The position numbers and the translations under genes were made by a program. A stretch of 64,000 nt of DNA from Flammeovirgaceae bacterium UBA6059 (GTDB lineage: Bacteria > Bacteroidota > Bacteroidia > Cytophagales > Cyclobacteriaceae): the NCBI GenBank assembly GCA_002435755.1, contig DIYH01000027.1:124001-188000 (forward strand), read 5' to 3'. This document shows, in pieces, positions 24,223 through 33,092 of the stretch. The stretch's first letter is position 1, and every line of letters begins with the position of its first letter. A model generated the notes under the pieces. That model was not told the DNA's origin. It searched no databases and saw only the letters and a list, made by a program, of their open reading frames with translations.

Positions 24223-26577
24223 TTATTGATTCCTCAAAAACTTTACCGGATTAAGTGTCACAGCCTGATGTAGATAATAGGAAATGGTCAGGATGGCTGC
24301 TATCATCATCATAGCACTCCCAGTGGGTACCAGCCAAAGAAGGTTATCCAGACTTATACGGTATACAAAATTCTGTGTCCAGTCATCAGAAAACCAATAG
24401 ACGACCGGTACGGCAAGTACATATCCTAGGCCTATCCATCTCAAGAGTCTCATTGAAAGTTGCCAGAAAATATGACTCAATCCTGCACCCAAAGTCTTTC
24501 TGATCGCCATTTCCTTCATTCTGGCCTGGATAACAAAAATGCTTAACCCCAGCAGACCAAAAAGGGAGATAATCATGGCCACAACACTTGCTTGTCCGAG
24601 CAACTGTTGTATTCTCAATTCACTTCGGTATTGGTGATCAAAATGCTCATCAAGGAAGTAGTAGTCCAAAGTATACTTAGGATCTACAGTCCTAAAAGTC
24701 TGTTCAATTTGACTCAGCGTTTCCTGGAGGCTGCTATTGCTGACCCTGAGCATCATGGTGAGATTATAAGATTCTTCTATATTGAGGATCAGTGGTGCTA
24801 CCCTGTGATGATAAGACCTATAATGGAAGTCCTTCACTACGCCTACTACCACGCCTGACCTTCCGCTAAGATCGAGCATTTGTCCGATAGGGTCATCGTC
24901 CTCACCAAACAGAAGCTTCACGGCACGCTGATTTAAAATAAACTCCTGATGTGGGCCAGATCGTTTAGCGGAGAAGTCCGTTCCCCGAACCAACTCTAAG
25001 CCAAGGGTCTTTACATAACCATCCACAGACCGGATGTGGGAAATGGTCTGTTGCTCTTCTTCAGCCGCTCCCTTTCTTCTCACAAATTGGCCACTTGCAC
25101 CGCGACCAGGTGATGTTTGCGCCCCCGCGATACTTGCTATTCTAGGATTGGTAACTAGCTGCTGTTGTATGATGTGGTAGTTGTCTTTGATTGATTCCGT
25201 CAGGTTGGGTAGCACCAGCACGTTTTCATTATTGTATCCGGCGTTTTGCTCTCTAAGAAAGTCCATCTGTAGGTGTATGACCCAAATGACCGAAATCAGG
25301 CAGGCTGTCACAAAGAATTGAAACACTACCATGCTTACTGTTAATCTGCCAATTTGGATTGATTTAGACTGCTTTGCACCAGTTTCAAGATCAGAGAACG
25401 ACTTCAATCCTGGCACTAAGCCAGCTAAAAGACCAGCTAATATCAGAACAGCGCTATAGACGAGGTATGCAGTCACGGACCATGAATCTACAGTCAATAT
25501 ATGCTTACCGAGCATCGAACTCAGGTCACTATGATAATAGCCTTGTACAAAGAAAAGCGATAGTATGGCCGCAAGCGATATGACAGTGATTGACTCGATC
25601 ATACTCTGTTTTACCAGCATCATTCGGCTAGCACCGAGGACTTTCTTGATCTTTGTGGCCTGCGCACGCCTGTGATTGATTGCTATCTGTAAGTTGAGAT
25701 AGTTGATCAATGCCAAAGTGAATATTACTACTGCTAAAGTGACGAGTACCAGTAGCATTTGACCATTGCCATTCCCAAACCGGCTTCTTCCCGATTCATC
25801 ATTCAGGTAGGCTTCTTTCAGAGGTATCAAAAAGTTGTCCGGTGTGAACTGTGGCCATTTCGCTAGCATGAGCTGATTATAATGCTCTGCCAGCAAGTCC
25901 GTGGTTTCCGAATTGTTCGAGGATTCATTGAGTACCACGAAAGTTTCGAACTCCAACCCTCCTTGCTTGAAGATGGCCAGGTCATCAAATGATGTTAGTG
26001 GCAACAGTACATCAAACTGAAATCGAGTGTTAGTGGGCAAATCGATCACCGCTGATACTTCGAAGCGTTGACCTTCCACTTCAATCTCTTCATTCGGTAC
26101 AGAGGGGGCACCAAAAAGCCTTTGGGTAGCCTCAAGACTAAGAATAGCCGAATAGCTGGAGGAAAACTGCGCTTTGTCAACGTCCGGTAGATCAAAAATA
26201 TCCATGATGGAATAGTCTGCATAGAGCACTTGAAGACCATTAAACCTTGATTGTGCTACATCTACTGAACTCTCAAATGGCCCATAAAACAATGCTGCAT
26301 AATCCACCTGAGGGAAGTTGCTGGGATACTCATCGGCAAGAGAGCCAAAGGTAATGCTGGAAGTCTTTATGCCCTCCTGGCTGGATTTGTATCTACTGAC
26401 AACTTTGTAAGTACGGTCTGCTGCAGCATGATGGTGATCATAGGTCGACTCCTGAACAACATAGTTGATCAGAATAATCGTCACTGCTAGACCCGTAGTA
26501 AGACCCAGGAGATTGATAAGTGTAATTGACTTATCTCGCCAGATGCGACGAAAAGCTAGTTTGAGATTTTGAAGCAT
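24223..26577 (-). CDS. FtsX/MacB-family ABC transporter permease
   Basis: A 784-residue membrane protein of the large Bacteroidota permease type: a first membrane segment near residues 20-40 (SITLINLLGLTTGLAVTIILI), a periplasmic MacB-like core, three membrane segments around 280-395, a fourth at about 420-445, a second periplasmic core and three more segments near the end. FtsX-type signatures such as RRAQATKIKKVLGA and ARMKEMAIRKTLGA mark each half. The ATPase partner is not adjacent. Members export peptides, lipoproteins or antibiotics; the substrate here is unknown. Convergent with the molybdenum cofactor operon. Confidence 0.88.
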   Translation of the reverse strand: MLQNLKLAFRRIWRDKSITLINLLGLTTGLAVTIILINYVVQESTYDHHHAAADRTYKVVSRYKSSQEGIKTSSITFGSLADEYPSNFPQVDYAALFYGPFESSVDVAQSRFNGLQVLYADYSIMDIFDLPDVDKAQFSSSYSAILSLEATQRLFGAPSVPNEEIEVEGQRFEVSAVIDLPTNTRFQFDVLLPLTSFDDLAIFKQGGLEFETFVVLNESSNNSETTDLLAEHYNQLMLAKWPQFTPDNFLIPLKEAYLNDESGRSRFGNGNGQMLLVLVTLAVVIFTLALINYLNLQIAINHRRAQATKIKKVLGASRMMLVKQSMIESITVISLAAILSLFFVQGYYHSDLSSMLGKHILTVDSWSVTAYLVYSAVLILAGLLAGLVPGLKSFSDLETGAKQSKSIQIGRLTVSMVVFQFFVTACLISVIWVIHLQMDFLREQNAGYNNENVLVLPNLTESIKDNYHIIQQQLVTNPRIASIAGAQTSPGRGASGQFVRRKGAAEEEQQTISHIRSVDGYVKTLGLELVRGTDFSAKRSGPHQEFILNQRAVKLLFGEDDDPIGQMLDLSGRSGVVVGVVKDFHYRSYHHRVAPLILNIEESYNLTMMLRVSNSSLQETLSQIEQTFRTVDPKYTLDYYFLDEHFDHQYRSELRIQQLLGQASVVAMIISLFGLLGLSIFVIQARMKEMAIRKTLGAGLSHIFWQLSMRLLRWIGLGYVLAVPVVYWFSDDWTQNFVYRISLDNLLWLVPTGSAMMMIAAILTISYYLHQAVTLNPVKFLRNQ

Positions 26578-26758
26578 AATTAAAAAATGAGTTCACGTTA
26601 CGACTTCACCGACTGAAAAGGACGGTTTTGTGAAGGGTTACTTCGTTTTTTCTAAATGGTTACAGTCAACCTGCATAACTCTAGTGATGCGTGTCTTTTA
26701 CAATAGTTGCAAGTAACCTTCGCGCTCCTTGCCGCAAGGCCATTCTGTAGTTCAATGA

Positions 26759-28249
26759 CTAGTAGCTATTGACTTCTTTAGCGCAGCGATTACCTGACTC
26801 AATGGCCCCTTGAATCCAACCGTGGTAAGCAGAGGCATGCTCACCGGCAAAGTGGATTCGCCCCTCCGGTTTGATCAAGTGGGGAAGCACACCTGTCATC
26901 TGACCTCTTGTACCGATGGCATGAGCTCCCTGCGCCCAAGGGTCCTCTTTCCAACACTTCGTATAGCCGCCTTCCAGGTATGGGTACAATCCTGGAAATA
27001 CAGTATTGATGTGCTTAGCAGAATATTGAAGTCTTTCATCATCCGACCAGTTAGCAATCTTCTGCGAATCATCATGTTTTAGATAGGCAGCAATCAGTCC
27101 TCTTGTCGAATCAATTTCATAGTTCGGGTCCCATGTCTCGCTAGGCAGGTCTGTAGCAGCAAATCCGTTGAAGCCTTCTTTGCGCCAATAGCGATCACTC
27201 ACTTGCATTACAGTCCTTGATAAATCCCAATAGCTAAGATCACGGATAGCTCTTTGTTTTTGTGGGGATAACTTTTTTATAAAACCCATTCGACGCACTA
27301 TCGTCAATGGGAAGGTGCAAATCACCCGATCAGCCTTCAGCGTTGATCTTTCACCGCTTCGGGAAACGAAAACTTCTACACCTGCGTCACTTTGTTCGAT
27401 CTCTAACACCTTTGTGCCATACTGAATCAAGCCTCTTAGTTCTTCTGCCATTTTAGTAGGTAATAGATCATTACCACCAACGATCTTATTTCTAGTCGCA
27501 CCAAAAGACAGGTTTAGTTCACGTATCAACTCCAACATTGACATATCCATGCCACCTTTGGTTTCCCAGCCTACCATTAGAACATCTGCTATCGCTTTAC
27601 TGTAACCTTTAAGTTCCAAGTACTCCTTAAAGGAGTACTGGTCTGCTGAAGCAATGGCTTTCGGTGGCCATGACAGTTCTCTTGGATCTCCGGCCTGAGA
27701 CATCAACTCTGCAAACGGTTGAGCAGATATCCCCGCCCACCCCATTTCAATCTCCTTGCTCGTCAACTGCACAGAGTACTCTTCCAACTTTGCAGAAGTT
27801 CCTGCATCATAGCTGATCCGTTTGCCTTGCATCATATGGATATACTTTCCAGAGGTAGGATTGAAGGGGTGTAGTTCCAAACCATATTTTTTGATGTACT
27901 TCATAGTCCAGTCATGGTCCTCCGGGATACGCGCAGCTCCCATATCTGCGTAGTGACCGTCAGCAAACCCGTCCCTTTGGGTACGGATACGACCACCTGC
28001 ACGTGTCTGTCCTTCAAGTACTTTGACCTCATGCCCCAAAGCACGAAGTTCAATAGCCGCCGACATTCCGGCTGCTCCAGCTCCTAGGATAAGTACTTTT
28101 TGAGATGTTCCTTTTCGCAATTGCCATGGATCGCTAATAGAAAGTGCATTAAGTGGTTGTGCCAGGGTTGCTCCTGATAGCAAGGCACTTAGTTTCAGGA
28201 ATGTTCTTCTGCTCTGATAGCTAGAAAAGTGCTTAGATCGCTGCATCAT
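26759..28249 (-). CDS. Tat-exported flavin amine oxidase
   Basis: A 496-residue protein. The N-terminus carries a twin-arginine signal (SRRTFLKLSALLSGATLAQP), so it should be folded and loaded with cofactor before export. A dinucleotide fold follows (VLILGAGAAGMSAAIELRALG), then the GG-doublet region (AGGRIRTQ) and a C-terminal FAD-binding stretch (RIHFAGEHASAYHGWIQGAIESG) typical of monoamine oxidases and L-amino acid oxidases. The expected product is an aldehyde or keto acid plus hydrogen peroxide and ammonia, in the periplasm. The substrate cannot be named. It stands alone between the permease and dnaX, 201 bases from the latter. Confidence 0.92.
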   Translation of the reverse strand: MMQRSKHFSSYQSRRTFLKLSALLSGATLAQPLNALSISDPWQLRKGTSQKVLILGAGAAGMSAAIELRALGHEVKVLEGQTRAGGRIRTQRDGFADGHYADMGAARIPEDHDWTMKYIKKYGLELHPFNPTSGKYIHMMQGKRISYDAGTSAKLEEYSVQLTSKEIEMGWAGISAQPFAELMSQAGDPRELSWPPKAIASADQYSFKEYLELKGYSKAIADVLMVGWETKGGMDMSMLELIRELNLSFGATRNKIVGGNDLLPTKMAEELRGLIQYGTKVLEIEQSDAGVEVFVSRSGERSTLKADRVICTFPLTIVRRMGFIKKLSPQKQRAIRDLSYWDLSRTVMQVSDRYWRKEGFNGFAATDLPSETWDPNYEIDSTRGLIAAYLKHDDSQKIANWSDDERLQYSAKHINTVFPGLYPYLEGGYTKCWKEDPWAQGAHAIGTRGQMTGVLPHLIKPEGRIHFAGEHASAYHGWIQGAIESGNRCAKEVNSY

Positions 28250-28450
28250 GATGGAGTCAAAAAAATGTACTTCTGTAAGCTAATGATCTTGGTGAAACCA
28301 GTCAAATCACCTACTAATTCGCTGTGAACAAGCATTAGAATGAAGTAGATGGTTCATTATTCCGATAGGGTCAGACAGGATGCCACAGAAAAACGGGTAT
28401 CAACGGCTATCTTTCTTCCAACTTACTCCACCATTACTTAATTTGCGTGC

Positions 28451-29572
28451 ATGGATCAGTTCGTGGTATCAGCGCGCAAGTATCGGCCTCTTGGGTTTGA
28501 TGAAGTGGTGGGGCAGTCCCACATTACCACTACGCTCAAAAATGCCATTGACAATAATCAACTTGCCCAGGCCCTCTTGTTCTGTGGACCCAGAGGTGTA
28601 GGTAAGACTACCTGCGCACGCATCCTGGCCAAGATGATCAATGGGTTTGAAAGCGATAATCCACTTGAGAACTCTGCAAACCTGAATATCTACGAACTGG
28701 ATGCTGCCTCCAATAACTCGGTAGAGGACATCCGCAATCTGATCGACCAGGTACGGTATCCGCCACAGCAGGGCAAGTACAAGGTGTACATCATAGATGA
28801 GGTACACATGCTCTCTAATGCGGCCTTCAATGCTTTTTTAAAGACATTAGAAGAGCCTCCGAGCTATGCTATCTTCATACTGGCGACTACCGAGAAGCAC
28901 AAGGTGATCCCCACGATCCTATCTAGGTGTCAGATATATGATTTCAACAGGATTGAGATCTCTGACATCTCTGGTCAACTCAAGTCAATTGCTGATAAGG
29001 AAGGCATCACCACTGAAGATGAGGCGCTGCATCTGATTGCACAAAAGGCTGATGGTGCCATGCGTGATGCACTTTCTATATTTGACTTAATAGTCACGTT
29101 TTCTTCAGGTAACAATATCACCTACCAGGATACGATCAAGAACCTTCACATCCTGGATTATGACTACTTCTTCAAGGCAACCGATCAGATACTTACAGAG
29201 GATACAAGTGCTATCTTGTTGCTTTTTGATGAGATACTCAAGCATGGTTTTGATGGTCACAATTTTTTGATAGGACTGGCAGAGCACTTCAGAAATCTAC
29301 TGGTCTGCAAGGACCCGCAGACCATCGGTCTAATGCAGGTACCTGACACGGTGAAAGATCGGTACGGTCAACAGGCCCAGGAGGCTTCCAAAGGACTGGT
29401 ACTCTCTGCACTTAACATCATCAATCAGGCTGATATTCAATACAAAGCAAGTAAGAACCAGCGCCTGCATATCGAAATCACGTTACTCAAGCTGGTCAAT
29501 CTCAAGGCTGCTATCAATCTTGCTACTCTTACTGGAGGGGACAGTCATGAAGTAAAAAAAAAAGTAGCTTAA
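28451..29572 (+). CDS. dnaX: DNA polymerase III gamma subunit (zero-frame product of dnaX)
   Basis: A 373-residue clamp-loader ATPase: SARKYRPLGFDEVVGQSHI, Walker A GPRGVGKTTCAR, YELDAASNNSVEDIRNL, Walker B IIDEVHML, sensor ATTEKHKVIPTILSRC and the family's domain III (FDGHNFLIGLAEHFRNLLVCK). The zero frame stops at 29570 just after a run of ten A, which would release the short gamma form. The four cysteines that hold zinc in most DnaX proteins, usually found between Walker A and ELDAASNN, are missing: the stretch reads NGFESDNPLENSANLN. It is otherwise complete. Confidence 0.94.
   Translation: MDQFVVSARKYRPLGFDEVVGQSHITTTLKNAIDNNQLAQALLFCGPRGVGKTTCARILAKMINGFESDNPLENSANLNIYELDAASNNSVEDIRNLIDQVRYPPQQGKYKVYIIDEVHMLSNAAFNAFLKTLEEPPSYAIFILATTEKHKVIPTILSRCQIYDFNRIEISDISGQLKSIADKEGITTEDEALHLIAQKADGAMRDALSIFDLIVTFSSGNNITYQDTIKNLHILDYDYFFKATDQILTEDTSAILLLFDEILKHGFDGHNFLIGLAEHFRNLLVCKDPQTIGLMQVPDTVKDRYGQQAQEASKGLVLSALNIINQADIQYKASKNQRLHIEITLLKLVNLKAAINLATLTGGDSHEVKKKVA
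29554..29563 (+). promoter_or_regulatory. A10 slippage site in dnaX (gamma/tau switch)
   Basis: Ten A in the context GTA-AAA-AAA-AAA-GTA, with stop TAA at 29570. Shifting back by one base enters a frame that stays open to 30198. Two A-AAA-AAA heptamers suit ribosome slippage, and the length also suits RNA polymerase slippage as known for Thermus dnaX. Confidence 0.75.
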
Positions 29573-30198
29573 GTAATGTATCGTCAGAGCAGCAGTCTAC
29601 TAAGAATTCTGGCAATGGATCGGTAGCAGAACCTGGAAAAACCCTTGCCACACCTGCCGGAAATAGGAGTCCAAACATCACAGAGGGGCTCAAAGCTTTA
29701 GGAAGCAAGACGACTAAGCGAAAGAAGCAGACCCCAAGTCTGAGTAATATTTCATTGCCTACACTTCAAGAACCTAGTTCATCGGAACACGAAGGAGCGG
29801 AAAAAGCTGAAGAGGAAAAGAAGAATGAAACTATTATACTCGAATCGTTGAAATCAGCCTGGTCAAAGTTTAGTGATCAGCGTCTGTCAAGCGAAAACGC
29901 CAACGAAAGTGATCGCATCATCCTTAATAAGGAGGTAAGGTTAGTCGAGGAAACTACTGTGGAAATCACCATTACCAATCAACTGGAGAAGGATATTCTA
30001 GGACGCTTCGAAACTGATCTGATTCAATTTCTCAGAGAACAACTTAAAAACGACTTTATAAAGATCAATACCCAACTAAAACAAATAGAAGAATCTAAGA
30101 AGCTTTATACCAGCAAAGACAAATTTGATCATATGGTCAGTCAAAATAACAACTTGCTGCTTCTGCAAGAAAAGCTGGGTTTGGATCACGATGTGTGA
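29564..30198 (+). CDS. dnaX: tau-specific C-terminal extension of DnaX (minus-one frame)
   Basis: The minus-one frame is open without interruption from the A10 run to TGA at 30196-30198, adding about 210 residues to give a tau of roughly 580 residues. The first 70 residues are a low-complexity Ser/Thr/Lys linker (including KTTKRKKQTPSLSN); the rest (ILESLKSAWSKFSDQRL through YTSKDKFDHMVSQNNNLL and LGLDHDV) matches in pattern the C-terminal domain of Bacteroidota DnaX proteins. There is no good start codon of its own near its beginning. This is read as expression by slippage, not as a broken gene. Confidence 0.82.
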
Positions 30199-30202
30199 TC
30201 AG

Positions 30203-30571
30203 TTATTGCACAGTCGTCAACAAACTGTCTTTATCTATTGGCACTGGCAGCACTCCAACCACTGTGTCGTGTAGTGGAAGGCTCTTAAGAACTTCATGAT
30301 TCCCTCTATCCGTCGTTAAGATAACCTGAAGTTGATCCATCCATGCTTTATCAAAATTGCTCAACTTGGCAAAGAAAAGACATTCATGATCGACGGGAAG
30401 ATTGATATCTATCAGCACCAGAATATTCCCCGCAGGATTTGATAAATGGGCTATTGCATCCTTTACATTGTCAAAGCAATGGATATCATCCAGGTCAAGC
30501 GACGCTTTCACAACGTCAGCCATTTGAGCTAGCGCCTCTCTCGGCTGTACTATGACTACCTGGCTGATCAT
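30203..30571 (-). CDS. degenerate receiver-like protein
   Basis: A 122-residue protein with the alternating strand-helix pattern of a receiver: VVIVQP, LVLIDINLP with D55 at the phospho-acceptor position, VILTTDRG and VVGVLPVPIDKDSL. The acidic pair that binds magnesium (replaced by VQPRE) and the conserved lysine-proline (replaced by PVPID) are missing. It probably is not phosphorylated in the normal way. It abuts the stop of the lytic transglycosylase gene, so it is translated from the same message. Function unknown; a protein-binding module is plausible. Confidence 0.6.
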   Translation of the reverse strand: MISQVVIVQPREALAQMADVVKASLDLDDIHCFDNVKDAIAHLSNPAGNILVLIDINLPVDHECLFFAKLSNFDKAWMDQLQVILTTDRGNHEVLKSLPLHDTVVGVLPVPIDKDSLLTTVQ

Positions 30572-32341
30572 CTAATCCTCATCTACTTTGATCTTCGCTC
30601 CAACAGAGATATTATAGTTGTCCATCCCGTTGATCTTCATGATGTACTCTACAGTAACCCCGTATCTTCTTGAGATGGAATATAGTGTATCTCCCGGCTC
30701 GACTTCATGGAAAGTAACTTTCTTTTTTACCGGATCCCGGGTCTCCTCTTCGTACGACGCTGGCACGCCTACACTGATAATGAGTCGCTGGCCAGGGTGA
30801 ATGACTAGATCAGGTAGCTGATTCCACTCGACAATTTCCATGACACCTACATCATAAATACGACTAATGGCGTAAAGCGATTCTCCGGCTTGTACCAGAT
30901 GAGTATTGCGTTTTGTCGCCTTTGGAGGTATATACTCTTCTTCCGGTTCTTCCGTAAGTACAGAATCCGATGAAACGGTTGGCTTAGGTTCGGGAAGGGT
31001 TTCCTCGATCTTAAGCTCATACAGTCCCTTCTTTTCTGCTACTACAGGCTGGGACTCACGATACTCGATCGGCACATCAGATGGTCTTTTCTTCCTTAGC
31101 CATAGTACGCGACCCGGTACTACATCATCTATAATATTCATGCGATTGAACTTGGCCACCTGACCTACCCGTACCCCAAACTTCTGGCTGATACTCCAAA
31201 GTGTCTCCCCTTCCTTGGCTGTGTAGTAGTAGATATTAGCTTTTCTCGATTTTTTCCGGGTATAGTAGAATTCACCAGGGATCACTGCATGTTTCTCACT
31301 GATCTCGTTGTACTTAGCCAGCCGCTTGATATCTAGCGACGTTTTCTTCGATAGACTCTTCATGTCATCACCTTCTGAGGCCATCACCGCTGGCAGACCA
31401 TTGAGCTTCACTGTCATGACAGTGACCTTACCATCAAGCACTTCACCCAGGTCACCATAGATCTTCTCTTCTGATGCCGGTTGCTTTTTTGTCTTTTGGG
31501 CAGTAAGATCTTTCTCCTTGATTTTGCGATAGCTTGGAAGCACAACTGAGTAGTCTTTGTCAGTGGGGACATTTCCTCTCAGCAGCCATTTGTTGTACTG
31601 GGCCATGAGGCTGTATTCTATACCATACTCGCGTGCTACTTTTTCCAGTGATTTACCGCCTGCTTTAGTAGTGGTTTCCAATCTTAGGCCTTCAGAATGT
31701 TGAGCACCAACCTCTTTTTCAAATGCTACTTTATGAGCAAGAAACTTCTTGACATACCAGTGGGTATTCTTATCGATCATCATTGTTTTTGCGCCGAAGT
31801 TTTTCTCCTTAACGAAGCGCTGTGCTCCACCGCGTCCTGTATTGTATGCCATCAGCGAGTAAATCCAGTTGCGGAAATAGAAATTGTTGCGCTTCATGTA
31901 CTTGGCAGCCCCATGGGTGGCTGAGACGATATTTAGCCGCTCATCAACTTGCTTGTCTATACGTAGACCTACCTCCTTACCAGTAAAATCCTTAAACTGC
32001 CAATAGCCTACTGCATTAGCTGAGGATACAGCATCAGAGATGAGTGCACTCTCCTGAATGACCAGGTACTTGAAGTCGTCAGGGATTTCTTCTTCTTTAA
32101 ATATCTTCTCGATGATCGGAAAATAGAGATTGACCCTATCCAGTTTGATGTCAAAATATTTTCGACTCGAGTGCAAGGCATTAACGTCTCGCTGTATTTC
32201 TTTCCTGGCAGCTTCAGAGAGCTTGAGTTTCATATCACCAAACTCCATCTGGGCGGGTACTCTCGGCACAGCATTCTCAGCCCGTGCCAAGCCTGTCGTT
32301 AAGATCAGTAGTAGAAGGCTAAAAATGATGAGCCTTTTCAT
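30572..32341 (-). CDS. MltD-like lytic transglycosylase with LysM domains
   Basis: A 589-residue exported enzyme. A signal peptide (residues 1-21, ending GLARA) is followed by a lysozyme-like SLT domain (about 85-225) with YLVIQESAL carrying the catalytic glutamate, ANAVGYWQFKDFTG and SLMAYNTGRGG. The C-terminal half has three clear LysM peptidoglycan-binding modules (around residues 370, 470 and 540, each with a YxxxxGETLWSISxxF-like pattern) plus a weaker one near 320. It cleaves peptidoglycan to anhydro-muropeptides. It overlaps the O-methyltransferase gene upstream by four bases and abuts the receiver-like gene downstream, so the three form an operon. Confidence 0.93.
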   Translation of the reverse strand: MKRLIIFSLLLLILTTGLARAENAVPRVPAQMEFGDMKLKLSEAARKEIQRDVNALHSSRKYFDIKLDRVNLYFPIIEKIFKEEEIPDDFKYLVIQESALISDAVSSANAVGYWQFKDFTGKEVGLRIDKQVDERLNIVSATHGAAKYMKRNNFYFRNWIYSLMAYNTGRGGAQRFVKEKNFGAKTMMIDKNTHWYVKKFLAHKVAFEKEVGAQHSEGLRLETTTKAGGKSLEKVAREYGIEYSLMAQYNKWLLRGNVPTDKDYSVVLPSYRKIKEKDLTAQKTKKQPASEEKIYGDLGEVLDGKVTVMTVKLNGLPAVMASEGDDMKSLSKKTSLDIKRLAKYNEISEKHAVIPGEFYYTRKKSRKANIYYYTAKEGETLWSISQKFGVRVGQVAKFNRMNIIDDVVPGRVLWLRKKRPSDVPIEYRESQPVVAEKKGLYELKIEETLPEPKPTVSSDSVLTEEPEEEYIPPKATKRNTHLVQAGESLYAISRIYDVGVMEIVEWNQLPDLVIHPGQRLIISVGVPASYEEETRDPVKKKVTFHEVEPGDTLYSISRRYGVTVEYIMKINGMDNYNISVGAKIKVDED

Positions 32342-32982
32342 AGTTTTCTGAGGACCATGATACCATCTCTTATGGGGAATAGAACGTTAGAAACTCGAAC
32401 GTCATTATGCACTTTTCTATTGAAGTCGAGTATGCCCTGAGTGTCTTTATCTGCATCCTTCATGTTCTCCTCTATCACCTTACCGCTCCACAACACATTA
32501 TCGGCCAGGATATACCCGCCAGGCGTCATCTTATCTATGATCAAATCAAAATAGAGGCTGTAGTTCATCTTGTCCGCATCTATGAACACCAAGTCGAACT
32601 TCCGGTCCAAGGTTGGAATGATGTCAATCGCATTGCCTACCCGGTAGTCTATTCGCACAGGACTACTTGCTTCTTCAAAATGCCCACGCACACGATCTTC
32701 CAGTTCTTCATTCACATCTATCGTAATGATCTCTCCTGAAGAGTCCATACCTTCTGCAAGACATAAGGTAGCATAGCCAGTGTAAGTGCCTATCTCAAGA
32801 ACACACTTCGGCTTGACCATATGAGAGATCATGCTCAATACACGGCCCTGCAAATGTCCCGAAAGCATTCTTGGCATCAATACATTGACATGGGTATCGC
32901 GGTTGATTCGCTTGAGCAGTGTTGGCTCACCTTCGGTGTGTGCTTCTATATAATCCTGAAGATTGTCAGGTAAAAAATCCAT
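32338..32982 (-). CDS. class I O-methyltransferase (catechol/caffeoyl-CoA type)
   Basis: A 214-residue SAM-dependent methyltransferase: LEIGTYTGYATLCLAEGM (SAM-binding motif I), IDYRVGNAIDIIP, LVFIDADKMNY (metal-coordinating Asp) and ILADNVLWSGKV (Asp-Asn metal ligands). The set fits the metal-dependent O-methyltransferase family (PF01596). The physiological acceptor is unknown. It overlaps the start of the transglycosylase gene by four bases and lies 110 bases behind the M16 protease gene on the same strand. Confidence 0.9.
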   Translation of the reverse strand: MDFLPDNLQDYIEAHTEGEPTLLKRINRDTHVNVLMPRMLSGHLQGRVLSMISHMVKPKCVLEIGTYTGYATLCLAEGMDSSGEIITIDVNEELEDRVRGHFEEASSPVRIDYRVGNAIDIIPTLDRKFDLVFIDADKMNYSLYFDLIIDKMTPGGYILADNVLWSGKVIEENMKDADKDTQGILDFNRKVHNDVRVSNVLFPIRDGIMVLRKL

Positions 32983-33092
32983 AGATCAGATTTGCATCGA
33001 AATTAGCGGTTGGTGATGTCAAACGCAAAGGAGATAGCCTACTGCCTTTTAAAGGTACATTTACCTGCTTCTCAGGTAAATGACTGTTGCTT

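Noticed and set aside
28451..30198. dnaX as a frameshifted pseudogene
   Set aside because: The shift lies exactly at an A10 run, the second frame is long, open and family-like; programmed slippage is known for this gene.
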